From Fratercula arctica (lineage: Eukaryota; Chordata; Aves; Charadriiformes; Alcidae), in the NCBI GenBank assembly GCA_947846985.1, contig CANTUZ010000001.1:1674001-1738000 (forward strand): a stretch of 64,000 bases of DNA, read 5' to 3'. The stretch's first letter is position 1; each line of letters begins with the position of its first letter. Below the pieces are notes generated by a model. That model had not been told where the DNA came from, made no database searches, and worked only from the letters and a program-made list of their open reading frames with translations. The position numbers and the translations under genes are program-made. Below, piece by piece: positions 1-12,445 of the stretch.

Positions 1-215
1 CCCAAGGTCACTGCATGCCCACAGGTGTCACCTTGTCCCAGGGTCCCTGCACACACACGGGTGTCATCTTGTCCCCAAGGTCACTACATGCACATGGACA
101 TCACCTTGTCCCCATGGTGACTACACACCCAAGGACATCACCTTGTCCCCAGGGACACTACATGCACACAGATGCCACCTTGTCCAAGGTCCCCGCACAC
201 ACAGAGCCACCATGC
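1..215. repeat. 37-bp minisatellite, about five copies
   Basis: The motif CACCTTGTCC (or one-base variants) recurs near positions 28, 64, 101, 138 and 175, a spacing of 36-37 bp. Intervening bases follow a pattern of CCAAGGTCACTACATGCACA. The array runs off the left edge, so its full length is unknown. Open frames through it are low-complexity and not credible as protein. Confidence 0.85.
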
Positions 216-379
216 ACCCCTCCTGCCCCACCATGGGAAAAACCAGCAGCCAAAAAGCCGCCCCGCCAGCCCCATGCCCGTCCTGCCGGCCACCGCCGCC
301 TGCCTCCGCCGCCCCACGGCCGCCTGGCCCCGGGCCCGGGGCTCGGCGTGAGCCGCGGTTCCCAGCCGCTCTAAAAGCC

Positions 380-665
380 AGCTTTGTGTTTTACAGCCAG
401 GCCCTCGCTTGGCATACGATTTTAATTAGAGTCTGGTTACACGGCTCGGCAGATGTGGAATGTATTTCTTAGCCCAGGTGGAATAAATCCATTGCCATAA
501 AAACCAACCCCCCTGTTATTAAATTCTCCCTTCTAAATAGCCCAGTATTGAGATGCACAGCTCCCCCGGCCCCCCCGCCCGCACCCCCTCAATGCAAACC
601 CTTCTCTAAGTGCTTAATGAGCTTTAATTTTATTATATTCCCTGGCCATATGAAATGAGCTTCTG
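380..665. promoter_or_regulatory. AT-rich block, candidate conserved element
   Basis: This stretch contrasts with the GC-rich flanks. It contains GGAATGT (TEAD-like), CCATATGAAA (near a CArG box) and several TTAAT/TAATTAAA homeodomain-like cores. The composition is what one often sees in conserved noncoding elements, but conservation cannot be tested here. The call rests on composition and motif density only. Confidence 0.25.
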
Positions 666-1949
666 GTCCCGGGGCAGGTTCCCGGCTACCGGCCCTGCTG
701 GGAGAGGGGGCGCAGGCTGCTGGGGAGGACCCTGGCGTGGGGGACCCGTCAGCCCCACGGCCAGGGGGTGGCTTTGGGGGGGGGGGCTGGCACAAGGGTA
801 TCACCCTGCCCTGCACCTAGAAGGGGATGCTTGAGGCCAGGGATGCTCAGGACTGGGGATGGCAGAGCTCAGCACCAGCTGCTGATGGACCATCGTGTCA
901 TCCCCAGTGACAGGGATGCTTGTGGGGACTGGTCCCCCCAGTTTGGAGACTGACATCTGCCGGGAGGGCACAGGGACCAGCTGAGAGGTCCCAGGCACCC
1001 AAAGGACATCCCTGTTCTTCCCAGGTCCCCTGTGGTGCACGGGATGGCCACGAGCGTGTCCCTGGGGCTGAGCCCCAGCCCCATACCAAGGCCTATCCAT
1101 GGCCCTTGAAACACCCCAGTGTGGGCAGAGCCACTCAGGGAGGCAGATGGAGGAATTAACGGGGACACCTGGCCCCCCACATCTGGGATCTCATCCCCCT
1201 GCATCCCAGCCACAGTCCCCAGTGGCCGCTTCTCCATCCCCAGGCCACCCCTGGCCAAGCCACCCTGTACAAACTACGGGGTCAAAAAGGGATGCTGCAC
1301 CCGCTGCGGGACCCTGGGGTGCAATGGAGCTGGGAGGGTCAGGACACAGCATCCCAACCCCAGGGAATTAAATCTTCTCCACCTCCCCGCTGTGTTGCGG
1401 GTGCTTTCTGCAGGGTTTTGGAAGTTGTTTCCATGGGGTTGGGGGCTGGACCCAGCACACAGCCCCCAGTGACACTTGCTGACATCCCCGGCACAGCACA
1501 TCACCACATAACAACCACGGCACCTGGTAAATAAGGGGTCACCCAGCCTGCTAAATTGGGGGTCTTGAAGACTTTGGACCTGTTTATCCAAGATCAGACC
1601 TCACCGTCCTCCTCCATCTACTCTTCCTCATCATCCTTCTCCTCCTCCTCCATCGCTGGTCCTGCTCCAGGTCCTGCTCACCCACCACCACGATATCTTC
1701 TGCTAAGGCGGCCATCCTCACTGCACATTTTAAAATAATAATATTCAAATAATATGATTATTCTTATAATGATGGATTTCTGCCATTCCTCCTGTCTGAA
1801 AGGACTTTAGGAGTAAATTTGAGTGGGATGGGACCTGGCTGAGCTAGCAGACTTACTGTGAAGGAGCTCAACAACATCACCCTCAGCCATCCTCACCCAC
1901 TCCCATCCTTATGTCCCAGGGATACCTGCCATAGGCGTGTCCCTATCAC

Positions 1950-2040
1950 CCCATATCATCCCAATTTTGGCCATGAGGATGTTAGTGGAGGTGTTGTCAA
2001 AAGCTTTGCTAAAATCCCAGTGTATCCCATCCCTGGCTCA
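1950..2040 (-). mobile_element. CR1-clade LINE reverse transcriptase remnant
   Basis: Read on the minus strand, one frame gives HWDFSKAFDNTSTNILMAKI, close to the DFSKAFD...NILL block of CR1 reverse transcriptases. No 3' tail is attached, so this is an isolated internal scrap of an old insertion. Boundaries are uncertain because flanking sequence has diverged. Confidence 0.6.
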
Positions 2041-5000
2041 CCTGGCAGCTGGAGGTTGGGTTGGTCCTGATCCACCCTGGCTGTCCCCATCTTCTTCTCA
2101 CCCTTCACCTGGAGGTGACATATCCCAGCGGGGATAAATCAGTGGTGGCAGGAGTGGGATCTTCAGTGCTTTGGCCCCAAAGGCAAACCCTCTGCCCTGC
2201 CCAGGGGTGGAGCAGAAAAGGGGTGTTGATTTCTGTGTTTGGGGAGACGTAATTCCTTGCCACAGCCAAAGGAGGAGATGTGCCCACTCCTGCTGGCTCT
2301 GTAGTGCTGCCCACCATGGTCCAGGGATGGTCCACCTGAGTCCATCCCGTGCCAGTGTCACCAGTTGGGTTTATAAGGCTGCTCTAACCCTGGAAAAAAG
2401 GCTTTGCCATGCCAGGACTGGACGGATCCTGGGTCAGAGCTGAGTGCCGGAGAGAAAAAATCCTGTTCCTGTGGTGTGGGTAGCAGCATTTTGGTCTCCT
2501 GGGCTGGTTGGACATCCCCCCATGACACCCCACTGGGCTGGAGAAAGCCTCTGAATGCTCCCTGAGATGGAAACTCAGAAACATAGTAAAAAAAACCCCG
2601 AGCATTTCTAACAAAATCACCAAGTGCTCTTACCCCAGGGGAGGCTTGGGGGGGGTGGGTGTGTGTTTCACCTGCTTGGGTGCAAATCAGAAGTAATCAA
2701 GGGCCAAAAGTGTTCCTGCAGTGAATTAAGATCTTCTGCAAGACTTTGTGGAGGCCAAAATTATGGGTGGGTTCAAATAGGCCCCAGGTGAGTACGTGGA
2801 GCTGCTGATGGCTATTGAGCCGCGGTGGTTTGGGATGTGACATCCACCTCCAAGCCCTGGCCCATCTCCTGCCAGGAACGGGGGGTGGGGGCACCCTAAG
2901 GAAGGGTCATCTCTTACTCACCCTATTTCTGGTGATTTTCCTCAATTTGAGGAGACAAGGCTGGCTGGGCAGTTGTCTGCATGGTCTCTTCCAGCGAGCT
3001 AAGCAATGGCAGAGCCAGTGCTTGGCAACGTCAAAACTCACTGCAGGGGAAAAAAAACCCAAAACCAAGTAGCAGTACCTGCTCTCCAAGATCCCACCTC
3101 TCCCAGCAGGGGCCATGGGCTGGAAAGGGGAGTAGACTCTGCCCTGCTGGCATCAAAGCAAGGGCTGGAGCCCACGTCAAAGCCTGGAGAGCTTTGTGAA
3201 CCATCGCAATGCTCTGTTGGGCCTCTAAAAAAGCTCTAAGATGTATAAAAAAAAAACAGATTGTAGAAAGGAGGAGAAGATGACACGGGAGAGGAACATG
3301 CACAAATGCACAGGGCACCCAGGGACCTGCCGATTCCATCCCATGGGAACACCGGGATGTCAGTTCCCAGAAAATCTCCCACTGACATACCCCACTGCAC
3401 CATCCCAAACAAGGACGTTTGAAGAACAAAACCCCCAGGGTTTTTTTTCTGGTTGCAAGAGATGCCTCCTCCCTCCCCTTACCTTGGTGTAGAAGGAATA
3501 AAGCCGCAGGCTCTGTGAGAAGCGGAGCCTGAGCCCTCCCCACCAATTCCCGGCTGGGAGACTTGGCGCTGGGCTCACCCATGAGTTTTCCCCCAGCTGG
3601 CCTCTCTTCTGGCTGGTATTTTGCAATTGCTTTTGTGCCAAGGAACTGCGGATGACGTTATCCCTCTTCCCCAGACCAGGTGTGGGGAACACGGCTGCTC
3701 CCCGGGGGTGCAAAACCTCACGGGGGGATAAGGGACCATCCCCACCGGGAACTGGGACCCCAGGGCTGGTAAGAGCATCACCCAAGGCTCGTTTTGGTGC
3801 CCCATGCAGAGATCAGCCTACTCCACAGCTGGTCTCACCAAAAGAAAGAGCAATGAGCTACAACCGAACTATGGCTGCAAATCCCAGCTCCTGCCACTTC
3901 TCCGTGTGCAGCCCATCATCTGTCTTCTCCTAGGACCTGCAACATGACCCCAAGGGGCACCGAGCCCCTTGGAATCTAGCCAGCAGCCAAGTCAAGCCAG
4001 ACATCCCAATCCCAACCAGTGCACACGCTGCCCAGCCAAGAAAGAGAGGTAAAACTCAAGTTTTGGGTCATGGGAAAATGATTCCTCCAAGGCAATGACC
4101 AGCTAGAAAGGGTTAAATTGCCATTTGAAAGGCAAAACCTCCCTCAAAATCTTTTTGGATGCATAGGGTTAAACCTCAGCCATGCCAATGTGAAGGACAA
4201 AAGTCCCTCTGATTCCAGCGTGCCTTGATTTTAACCGAAGCTGCTCAGATCTGCAGGGCAAGTTCAAGGGGAAGAGGCACCTGAACGCCTTTGGAGAGTC
4301 TGGTCATCTTGGGCCAGTGGTTGGTGAGGCTGATCTGGAAATCCAAAGCCAGTCATACAATCTCTTAATTATTAACAGATCAACGCTGTCTGGAGAGTTT
4401 GTTCTAGTTATTTTGGGTATCTCTCACAGGCTGGTGGTCATTTAGGTGAAGGGCCAAATTATATCCACCTCTAACTGACCTTTTTTGTTGGTTTTGGTGC
4501 TTCAGATTCAGCTTCAAATGCCAATAATCCATCTCGGGAAGTCAGCAAAGCAATTTGCCATCCTCCACTGGAAACCTCTTGGCCCAGGTAGCAATCGCCA
4601 ACAGCCGCATCACGTACTGAAGCAGCTATCATCACGTATTGAAAGCCTTTGCCCGTTGTGCAACTGGGTCTTCCTGACTTCCAAGGAAGGTCATCGAGGG
4701 AAGGACAACATGCAGTTCTCTGTGTCACGTCTGGGCTGTAACGTCAGTAGGCTCCAGATTCCCTCACTCTGCCGAGGAGGAGGAGCCCACACTGGTGTCT
4801 GCGTAACTTCTTGGGACGTGCTAAAAGCAACCTGGAAGGGGATCAATGTTTCCGTTCAGTATTTAGTGCTGATCCTCCTGCCACGGAACGGGAGCCGGAA
4901 GCCTGACGGGATTTGGAGGAACCTCAGCGAGTCCCTCTGCAGCCCACTGCCAAACCCCCCTCGCAAACCACTGTCTCGGGCAGCCCACCAGTGAGCAAAA

Positions 5001-8000
5001 CTCTGGTTTACCCCATTTTGCTGTGCAAACTGCAGCCTGGAGCACCCGTAAACAAGAAAAAATCAGCCATAGAGACAGGCAGGAAAAAAAAGAAGATGTA
5101 AATTTGGCCTGTTTGGATGGACACTGACATTGGAGGTCTTGGCAGTAGGGGACGCTTGCTTACGTTTCCCATCTAGATAGGTTTCTTGGAGACCTGCTTG
5201 TCCATCCCACGCTGGATCTGGGGGTTTAATATCATGTGGTTCCCTTTGTTTGCACAAGGGCCTGGAGGTTGGAGGACTGGTTGCGGAGGTTGTCCTGGAG
5301 TTTAGCCCTGTCCACATCCCCGACCCATCTCACCACAGCCATCACTGAGGGAATAACCACCCTGGACCTCCAGCAGCCAGTGTCTGTGCAACCCAGCGTG
5401 GGAGAGATGTGGAGACAGGCAAGAAAGAGCTCCCAACCATGTGAGTGGGCTCTCAGGACTTCCCTCCCCTGGGACGAAAGCTGGGCTTGCGGTTGGGGCT
5501 GGGATCCCACTGATGATGGATTTCTACTGACAAGCCAGTACTCAAGCCCATGGTGACATGTCCAGTTTTCTCCAAGCAGGACCAAGTCCTGAAGGGCAAC
5601 CGGACTGGATCCTTCCTAAAATGTAGGTCTTCATGCCGTGCAAAAATGAAAGAAGCATGGGATTGCAGCAACAGGACCAACTGATGAAACACATCTCCCA
5701 CCCAGTCCTCAGCAGCCATTGTGCTGCTTGGTGGGAACCCCACACCAAGAGCACAGCCTGCTTGAACCCCTAACAGTCCCGAGGAGAACCATTGCTGAGC
5801 ACAAACACCACAAAACATCTTGCTTTCTGTTGCAATCAGGGATCACAGACACCATTTCACAGACGGATGCACCCCCTCCTGAGGAGAGCAGGACTCCTAC
5901 CAGCATGGATCACTCACACATATGTCCTTAGCATGGCCACTCTCTTAAAAGACAATTTTTTCCACCCCACAGGAGGAGAAGAGCTCTCTTGTGCTGCAGG
6001 GCAGCTCCAGGATGGTGCAAGAGGGATAAGGCATTGGCAGTGATGTTGTTCATCTCCCTGTGGAGGAGAACAAGCTCATCCCAAGGGTGCTGGATGAGGT
6101 TGGTGAGATGCAGTGCTATGGGGAAAGGAAGTTGTTGGGGCAGCTGTACCACGAACTAGTGTCCAACACCCACTGCAGCATTTGCCCTGCTGCTCAGGAC
6201 CTGGGAAGACCCTTGAGGCATGGGTCCCCTGCCTCACCAGGTGGCCTGGGATATCATGAGGGGGGTCATCCTGCCAAAAAGCATGCCCAAATGCAATGAC
6301 TCCTCCCAGGCTGGTCACACTGGCTTCCCCCAGTGATCCCCAGGGAGAAGTGGTGCTGCAAGGGCGGTGTTCGTGCCACTGGATGGCCATATTTCACAAC
6401 AGCTCCTTCCATCACTTTGTCTCTGTCCCTCTTTGAATTCATATCTATGCTCTTGACCACCACAAGAAGACATGGTGCCTGTTCCAGACTACAGGTTGAA
6501 CCTCACCACCCCATCTCAGCTGGGATCTGCACCTTCCCAGGGAAGAGAAAAGGTTAGTTGTCTTCTTCTGATGACCCAAAATCCACCCCTCTGGGCCTCC
6601 AGACCAAAAATCTGTCACACAACCACATTTCAGGGATGTCCAATCAATCCAGAGGAGATGTATGGGTGTATGATCAGATCTGAGCACAAGTCCTGCTGCC
6701 ATCCAGTCATGCAAGCGATTGCCCCGTTGACAAGAGGAGGTTGATGCATCCAGCTGGCATAGCTCCTGGTGCAAGCTGTGGTGGCCACAATAGTGCCCCA
6801 TGGAGGAAGATCAATCTTATATCAGTGCTCCTGTGGCTATATCAGGGTCTAGGAAGCTGGGTGCCCTCTCTGCAGAAGATGTGGTGGCTTCCATGCTTAG
6901 CACAGCCTCTACCAGGCATTGGCGGACACCCAGCTCCTGTGGGCACGGTGAACGTGTTGCACAGTGGTGATTGCAGGGAAACCAGGGCTATAAATCCATA
7001 TATTGTTCCTACCCAAGACTCCATCCACACAGCCTGGGGGAGATGGGGGACAGTGCATCTCACATGGCTGGTCCAAGGTGGTGGTGATGGGGACGCAGAA
7101 GTCCATGGTACCACCACTGCTCCTCTCATGATGTAGGAAGAGATTGATGGGCCCCAAGGGACGTATGTCCAGGCATGAGGATGGGGGAAGGTGCTGGGAC
7201 CCCAAGGGAAGAGCATTTGGGGACTGCAGAAAACAATGTTGAGGGGATGGACCAATGATGAGCAAAGGGACGGATGAAGGGGGTCTGGGGAGGAACAAGC
7301 ATGTGAAAAGAGGGGGATAAATGGGCCAGTTCTGCCTAAGCAGGTTACTGGACACTGCACTTGTCCCCAGTCAGTGCAATTTGTCTCATTAATTAGACTC
7401 CATCTCCTCATTAAGCTTCATTTCTCTTTGCCTGGTTGAGGGGCTCCCTCCTGTGTATGCACATGTGTTTGGGGGTCTGGGTGCCAGCAACACAATCACA
7501 CCATAGGTCACAGCCAGGTGCTGGAGAAGCTGTCAGTCTGGGACAGGTACTGGAGAGACTGGGGATTGTGAATTGGAACTGGTGGTACTGGGAGGTCCAA
7601 GGCAGCTACTGGAGAGACCATGGGACCTGGAGGCTGGCTGCTGGGAAGGCCATGCAGGGTGCACATGGGCTACCACATGTGGCATCTCCAAACTTACACA
7701 ACTTGTTTAAGTCTCATTTCTCAGGTGGCCACCCAGGGATGGACTATACACGAGTCTCTCCTGAATTCCCAGCAGGCTCTGAGCCCCTCTCGGGGCAGCT
7801 TTGGACATGGTAAGCAGCCACTCACCCTTAAAAATCAGCAGTGCTCCCCGCTGCCTTCCCAACTTGAGGGGAGACCAACTTAACAAGCCCTCAAATCCAT
7901 CTTCCAGCACCCACAAGAAACTGCCCAATCTCCAAAGCAGTCCAAGTCCTTCTGAGCAGCAGTGGAGACCTCTGCAAACCCCAACCTTTCCATGAGTCTG

Positions 8001-8204
8001 CCTCAAGCTTCACAGCTCAAACTCAACCCCCAAAGCTTGAAGAAGAGCATGTCCAGGGCAGAGCTCTTTGCCATTTGGACATGTGGTCAAGTTCTTCTCC
8101 CCTGCTCCTTCCAAGGCCACCACCTTCCCATTCAAGGGACACCAACCCGCAGCTGAGAAGGGCACAGTGAGATACAGGGTGATGTTTGCTCCCTCTCCCT
8201 GTGT

Positions 8205-8440
8205 CTAATGAGTCCATCGGGATTATTTTCATTGTCTGTGCAGCTGGGAGGCAAAAAGGGGTGTCCGGGCCAAGTAATCCTTCTTACTTCATTTTCAACT
8301 GTTTTCAAAGCCCCTGATCAGACGACCCAGATGGTGCTAAATGGCCATGAACAACCTTTAAACAGTGGGTTATTGTTGTGCTCATTGAGTTAGATAATTG
8401 TGATGGGCCTGAACTAATTAATTTCTACCCAAAAAAAAGC
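8205..8440. promoter_or_regulatory. AT-rich block, candidate conserved element
   Basis: The block holds clustered homeodomain-type cores (AACTAATTAATTT, GTTAGATAATTG), a TGATCAGA palindromic core and few CpGs. It is non-repetitive and has no open frame of note. It may be an enhancer-like element; this is inference from composition only. Confidence 0.22.
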
Positions 8441-9164
8441 ACTGAATCATGGTCTTTTGGCAATGCTGGTGAGAAGGACTTGTAAGCAGCTTCCTTTGGA
8501 TTTATCCAGCCCCGTACAAACAGGGATCTCCACCGGGCCCTGCATGCTCCCATGGGCAAAAAATAGGAAAGCAAGAAACACCATCCCCGTGCACTGGAGA
8601 AGGCAGCCAGAGGTAGGGTGGGAGGTTTTCCTGTATCCCATGGGGCAGGAGGACCACAAGCACCGCGGGATGCTCCATGGGCTCCTTTGCACAATCCGTC
8701 TGTCCTACCTCCCCTTTGGAAACCCCACATTTGGGGATGGCCACGTAACACATACAGGGCAGAGAAGCCAAGCATCACACCGGAGGAGAACGCCCCCGGG
8801 GCTGCGGTCATGCCGCGTTGGTCACGTTTCCTCCACCTCCCATCCCTCCTTCGGCTCCAGCTCTGCCAGCCGCGGTCTCCGAGGATTTCCCTGTTTTTCT
8901 CATCACCCCTCTCTCGGCACCCGTCTTCCAGGCAGCCAGGGGTTTTTTCCAGTGTCCGGATAGTCCTGACTTGCTGGCAAAGCTTTCCTCCGCAGGCATT
9001 TTTTTTTGTTTCACAGTTTTAGGGGTGTCAAGCTTTGACAAAGCTGGAGGCGGGGAAATGTGATCTCGTTTCCCCAGCATCTTGGACAACCCGCCAGATT
9101 AGGGACAGCCTGAGCTGCTCCGGCATCCAAAAAGGTGCAGAAACAGGGGAAAAGAGTGATTACA

Positions 9165-9240
9165 GACACATTTCTATGTGAGAAGAGACAGGAAATATTA
9201 GGACTGTTTAGTCTGGAGAGGAGGCAGGTCCACGGTGGCA
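9165..9240 (+). mobile_element. Possible degenerate CR1 3' ORF fragment
   Basis: A short plus-strand frame reads ...EILGLFSLERRQ, resembling the [12 protein letters not shown] block near the CR1 ORF2 carboxyl end. Flanking sequence is not clearly CR1, so the match may be a small relic or chance. Confidence 0.3.
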
Positions 9241-10007
9241 CGAGAACAGCCTGTGAGACGCACGGCACGGATGATCCTCTGGTTTCTCCATTTCTCATCT
9301 CTGACAAAGAAAGGGATGTGCAGAGCGGATGCGGGGGAAATGCTCGCCTGGCACGGCACAGGGGTCTCTATGGAGAGCTGCAAGCACTGTTTAAAGAGAA
9401 ATCCCACTCTTTTGGGGAGAAATCCCCCCACTTTGGCTGGGGGAAGGTGAATTGAGAACACACATCCCAACTCATTGGGAGATGCTTCATCTACGAGCCA
9501 AAAACTCAAACCATCTCCAGAGCCGTGAGCTTCATAGAGGACTTTCAGGGCAGCACCAAACCCAACAAAACCTTCTTGTATGTGACTTAATTTCCCCATT
9601 GGCAGAGTCCTAATGATGCTGACACCCCAAATTGAGTGGAGCACGTCACCAGCCCCTTCTCTCCCGTCTCACCTGGTGGGGAACAAGGCTCCAACGAACG
9701 TAGCCGAGAGGTATTGGCTTCCCCTTGGCTCCTGAGCTGCCTGCAGGGAAGGGGGGGCTTCATGCAGATTAAGGTGAAAGCAGATATTTTGCATGACTGC
9801 AAATCCGATGCAATGGAAAACAGCAGGAGCCAAGGAAGTGAGTGTAGCTGGCAATTATATAGACATATAGTTTAGAGAAGTGTTTTGACTAACCTGATAA
9901 TAGAGCATGAAATAGCATGGCTCTGACGTAAAAAAACCCTAAGACCCCGGAGGTAGAGCCAAGATTTCTGATGGTGACTTGCCATCCATCCCAGAGCACA
10001 CAGCCAT

Positions 10008-10235
10008 GGGGTAATTCAGGTTGGATGGGACCCCAGGAGGTCCCTGGTCCAACCTCCGGCTCCAAGCAGGGATAGCTTTGAAGTTACATCAGGTTGCCCA
10101 GGGTTGCGTCCAGGCAAGGGCTGCATTTCTCCAAGGATGGAGATACCCCCCCTTTCCCTCAGTCCCTGTTCCAGCGTTTGATCATCCTGAAGGGGAAAAC
10201 TTTTTTGGCGCACCTTCCAGCTGGACTGGGTCCAG
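10008..10235 (-). mobile_element. Old CR1 3'-end fragment
   Basis: The plus strand reads as the complement of a CR1 3' region: TTCAGGTTGGATGGGACC, TCCAACCTCCGGCTCCAAG, ATCAGGTTGCCCAGGG, CAAGGATGGAGATACC and CTGTTCCAGCGTTTGATC follow in the order expected for an inverted CR1. Divergence is high, and the tail repeat is lost. Confidence 0.75.
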
Positions 10236-10408
10236 CCTGGCACTGCCTGCCTGGTACTGGGGAACCAAACTGGACCCAATGCCCAAATGTGCTCTGCAGA
10301 GACCTAAGGTGTCCTAGCACAAGTTGCACCTGCCATGGGATATCTGATGCACTTATTGCACACAAAACAGATCGCAACAAGAGGAGAGAAGGACCGCAGG
10401 AGGGCTGG

Positions 10409-10523
10409 CAGGAGATACAGGTCCCACAGAAGAAGCAGCAGGAGATATGGGTTCTGCAGAAGAAGCAGCAGGAGACATAGGTCTTGCATAAGAAGCGGCA
10501 GGAGATGCAGGTCCTGCAGAACA
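10409..10523. repeat. 30-bp tandem repeat, about four copies
   Basis: Units start at 10,409, 10,439, 10,469 and 10,499. Each begins CAGGAGAYRYRGGTYYYRCA and most end AGAAGAAGCAG. Because 30 is a multiple of three, both strands show ten-residue repeats (plus-strand RRYRSHRRSS-type; minus-strand Cys-rich). No start context or splice signal supports translation. Confidence 0.85.
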
Positions 10524-12360
10524 TCACATCTTCTCCCTGAGGGTCAAGAAGAGACTGTGGTGAGGGGACAACAGCCTCAGCCAGGGATGCTGCATTAAAT
10601 ACCCCTGTGTGTTGCTGTTGTCCCATGGACCCAAATCCCTTCCAATGGGAGAGATGCTGCTGTGGTCCAATTGTATGGATGCACCTGCAAATTCCCCGAG
10701 GAGCCCACAGAGAGTTCAACGAGCTGTTACCCAGTGTTGGCCAGAATTAGCCACGTTTAACCCACATGCAAAATGCTGGCAGAGACTAAGCAGATACAGG
10801 CAGGGTGGCAAAGCCCATCGATGCAACCTCAGGCCTCATGCAAGAACCCTTCTCCTTGCAGGGCTGGGCGTGCTGATGTCCCCCCTCTCCTCCTGGCTCA
10901 GGCCAGGGCTGGTGTCTGGGTCCATGACAGGTTCTCTTGGACAGAGCATTTGAAGACCCAAAGACCCAAAGCCCTTGGTGTCATACAAGCAGCATTTGGG
11001 TGTTTGCTCTGAGTCTTTTTTCTCTCAAGACATGAGGAAACCTCTGTGTGATGGCATCAAGACCCGTGCTGCTCCTCCAGCTCAGTGGTGCCACCGACAG
11101 GTGCTGGCTTTCTGCTCACGGGTTTTATCCACATCAGCAAAAGTTCCAAGCTGGCTGAAACTCCTTCTTATGCTCTGTGGCTAATTCAAGAGAAACGTGG
11201 GGAAGGCAGTCCAGAGCAGGGGGACATCAGCCGGGTTGGGTAGGGAGGTCTTGGAGAGCTCCATCTTTCCCACACCATGCATCATCTCTGCAACCACAAG
11301 CTGAGGTTTTTCCTTGCTCATAGATGTGAAAACACAGTCAGGATTGCAAGGTTTTGTTCCTAACCCTTGAACAGCTCAGAAATTAGTCACAACCAGCACA
11401 ACTGGACAATGACAGGGCTGCAGACCTCGTTAAGAAGCTCTAAGGAAGGTGGCCCAGCTGTAAAGAAAGACTATAGAGGTGCTGAGCTCAAGGTAAGGGG
11501 AGCAAATGCAACCATCAGTGATGGGGTCATGGGCACTTGGGTGGGCAATGGCAGGGCAGGGTGGTCTCAGCCCTGCACATGCCGGGAAGGATGCTGTCCC
11601 TGCTGGTCCCCCAGTTGTGGTGGGATGGGTGCCCGCATCGTCAGGGCTGCAGCAGAGGTGGCCGTGAGATGTGTGGCATGTCCACAGGGAAGGTCCCCTA
11701 CAGACCCTGGGAGCACCCCGTCAAACTTAGAAAGCCCATCCCTGCCCTCCAAGCTCAGTGTCACAAGAGATGAGAGGTCCCATGGCGCTGGGCCAGCTCT
11801 GCCCCAAAATCAACCTAAGCTTCATGGCTCGGGTGGAAATGGGGTGATTCCTGCAGAGGCAAAGGGACGCAGGGAGGAGGAGTGGAGCGAGGGAGGCAAC
11901 GCCACCGACCGTGAAATGTTGGCTTCTGATCTGTGGCTGCTGATCCAATTAAAAGGGTTAATCCCCAGAGATGCCCCTGTGGGTAAACCAGCCTCTGAGA
12001 GGTCCCCCGTGGGGAGGCATGGTCATTAGGCCATGGCACGGCCGGGTCTGGCGTATCACTGACACGATTGCAGATTACCCACCACTCGCAGCCCCCTCCA
12101 GCCCCACAGCAAGTCCCTCTGCTCCTCCTCGGCCACACGTCACTGGGCAGTGCTGCGTGCAGACGTTGGTCACCAGCCCACGTGGCCCCTGGGCACATCT
12201 CCAGCACTTCTCTGGGATGGTTTTTTACAGTCCTTGGAGAAATGAAGGTCTCTGACACTGGACAGCATTCAGGGTAAACCATGCCAAAGGTGATGTCTTC
12301 TCCCTCCCATGCCACTGTGGGGAAGGAAAAGCCAGAGGGCCCAAAAAGTTATGGCTGGAG

Positions 12361-12445
12361 AAGGGAAAGGATGGATGGTGAAGGATGGATGGCTAGATGG
12401 ATGGGGAAGAATGGATGGATGGGTGGATGGGAATGATGGATAGGG
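12361..12445. repeat. Imperfect GGAT/GGATG simple repeat
   Basis: GGATGGATGG blocks recur with substitutions through this stretch, making an interrupted tetranucleotide microsatellite. No other feature was seen in it. Confidence 0.85.

Noticed and set aside
1..215. CRISPR-like array at the left edge
   Set aside because: Spacing and sequence are those of a eukaryotic minisatellite: units vary throughout, with no unique spacers, and the DNA is vertebrate.
11367..12029. 220-aa plus frame in the downstream intergenic region
   Set aside because: No recognisable domain or conservation evidence; composition fits a chance frame.
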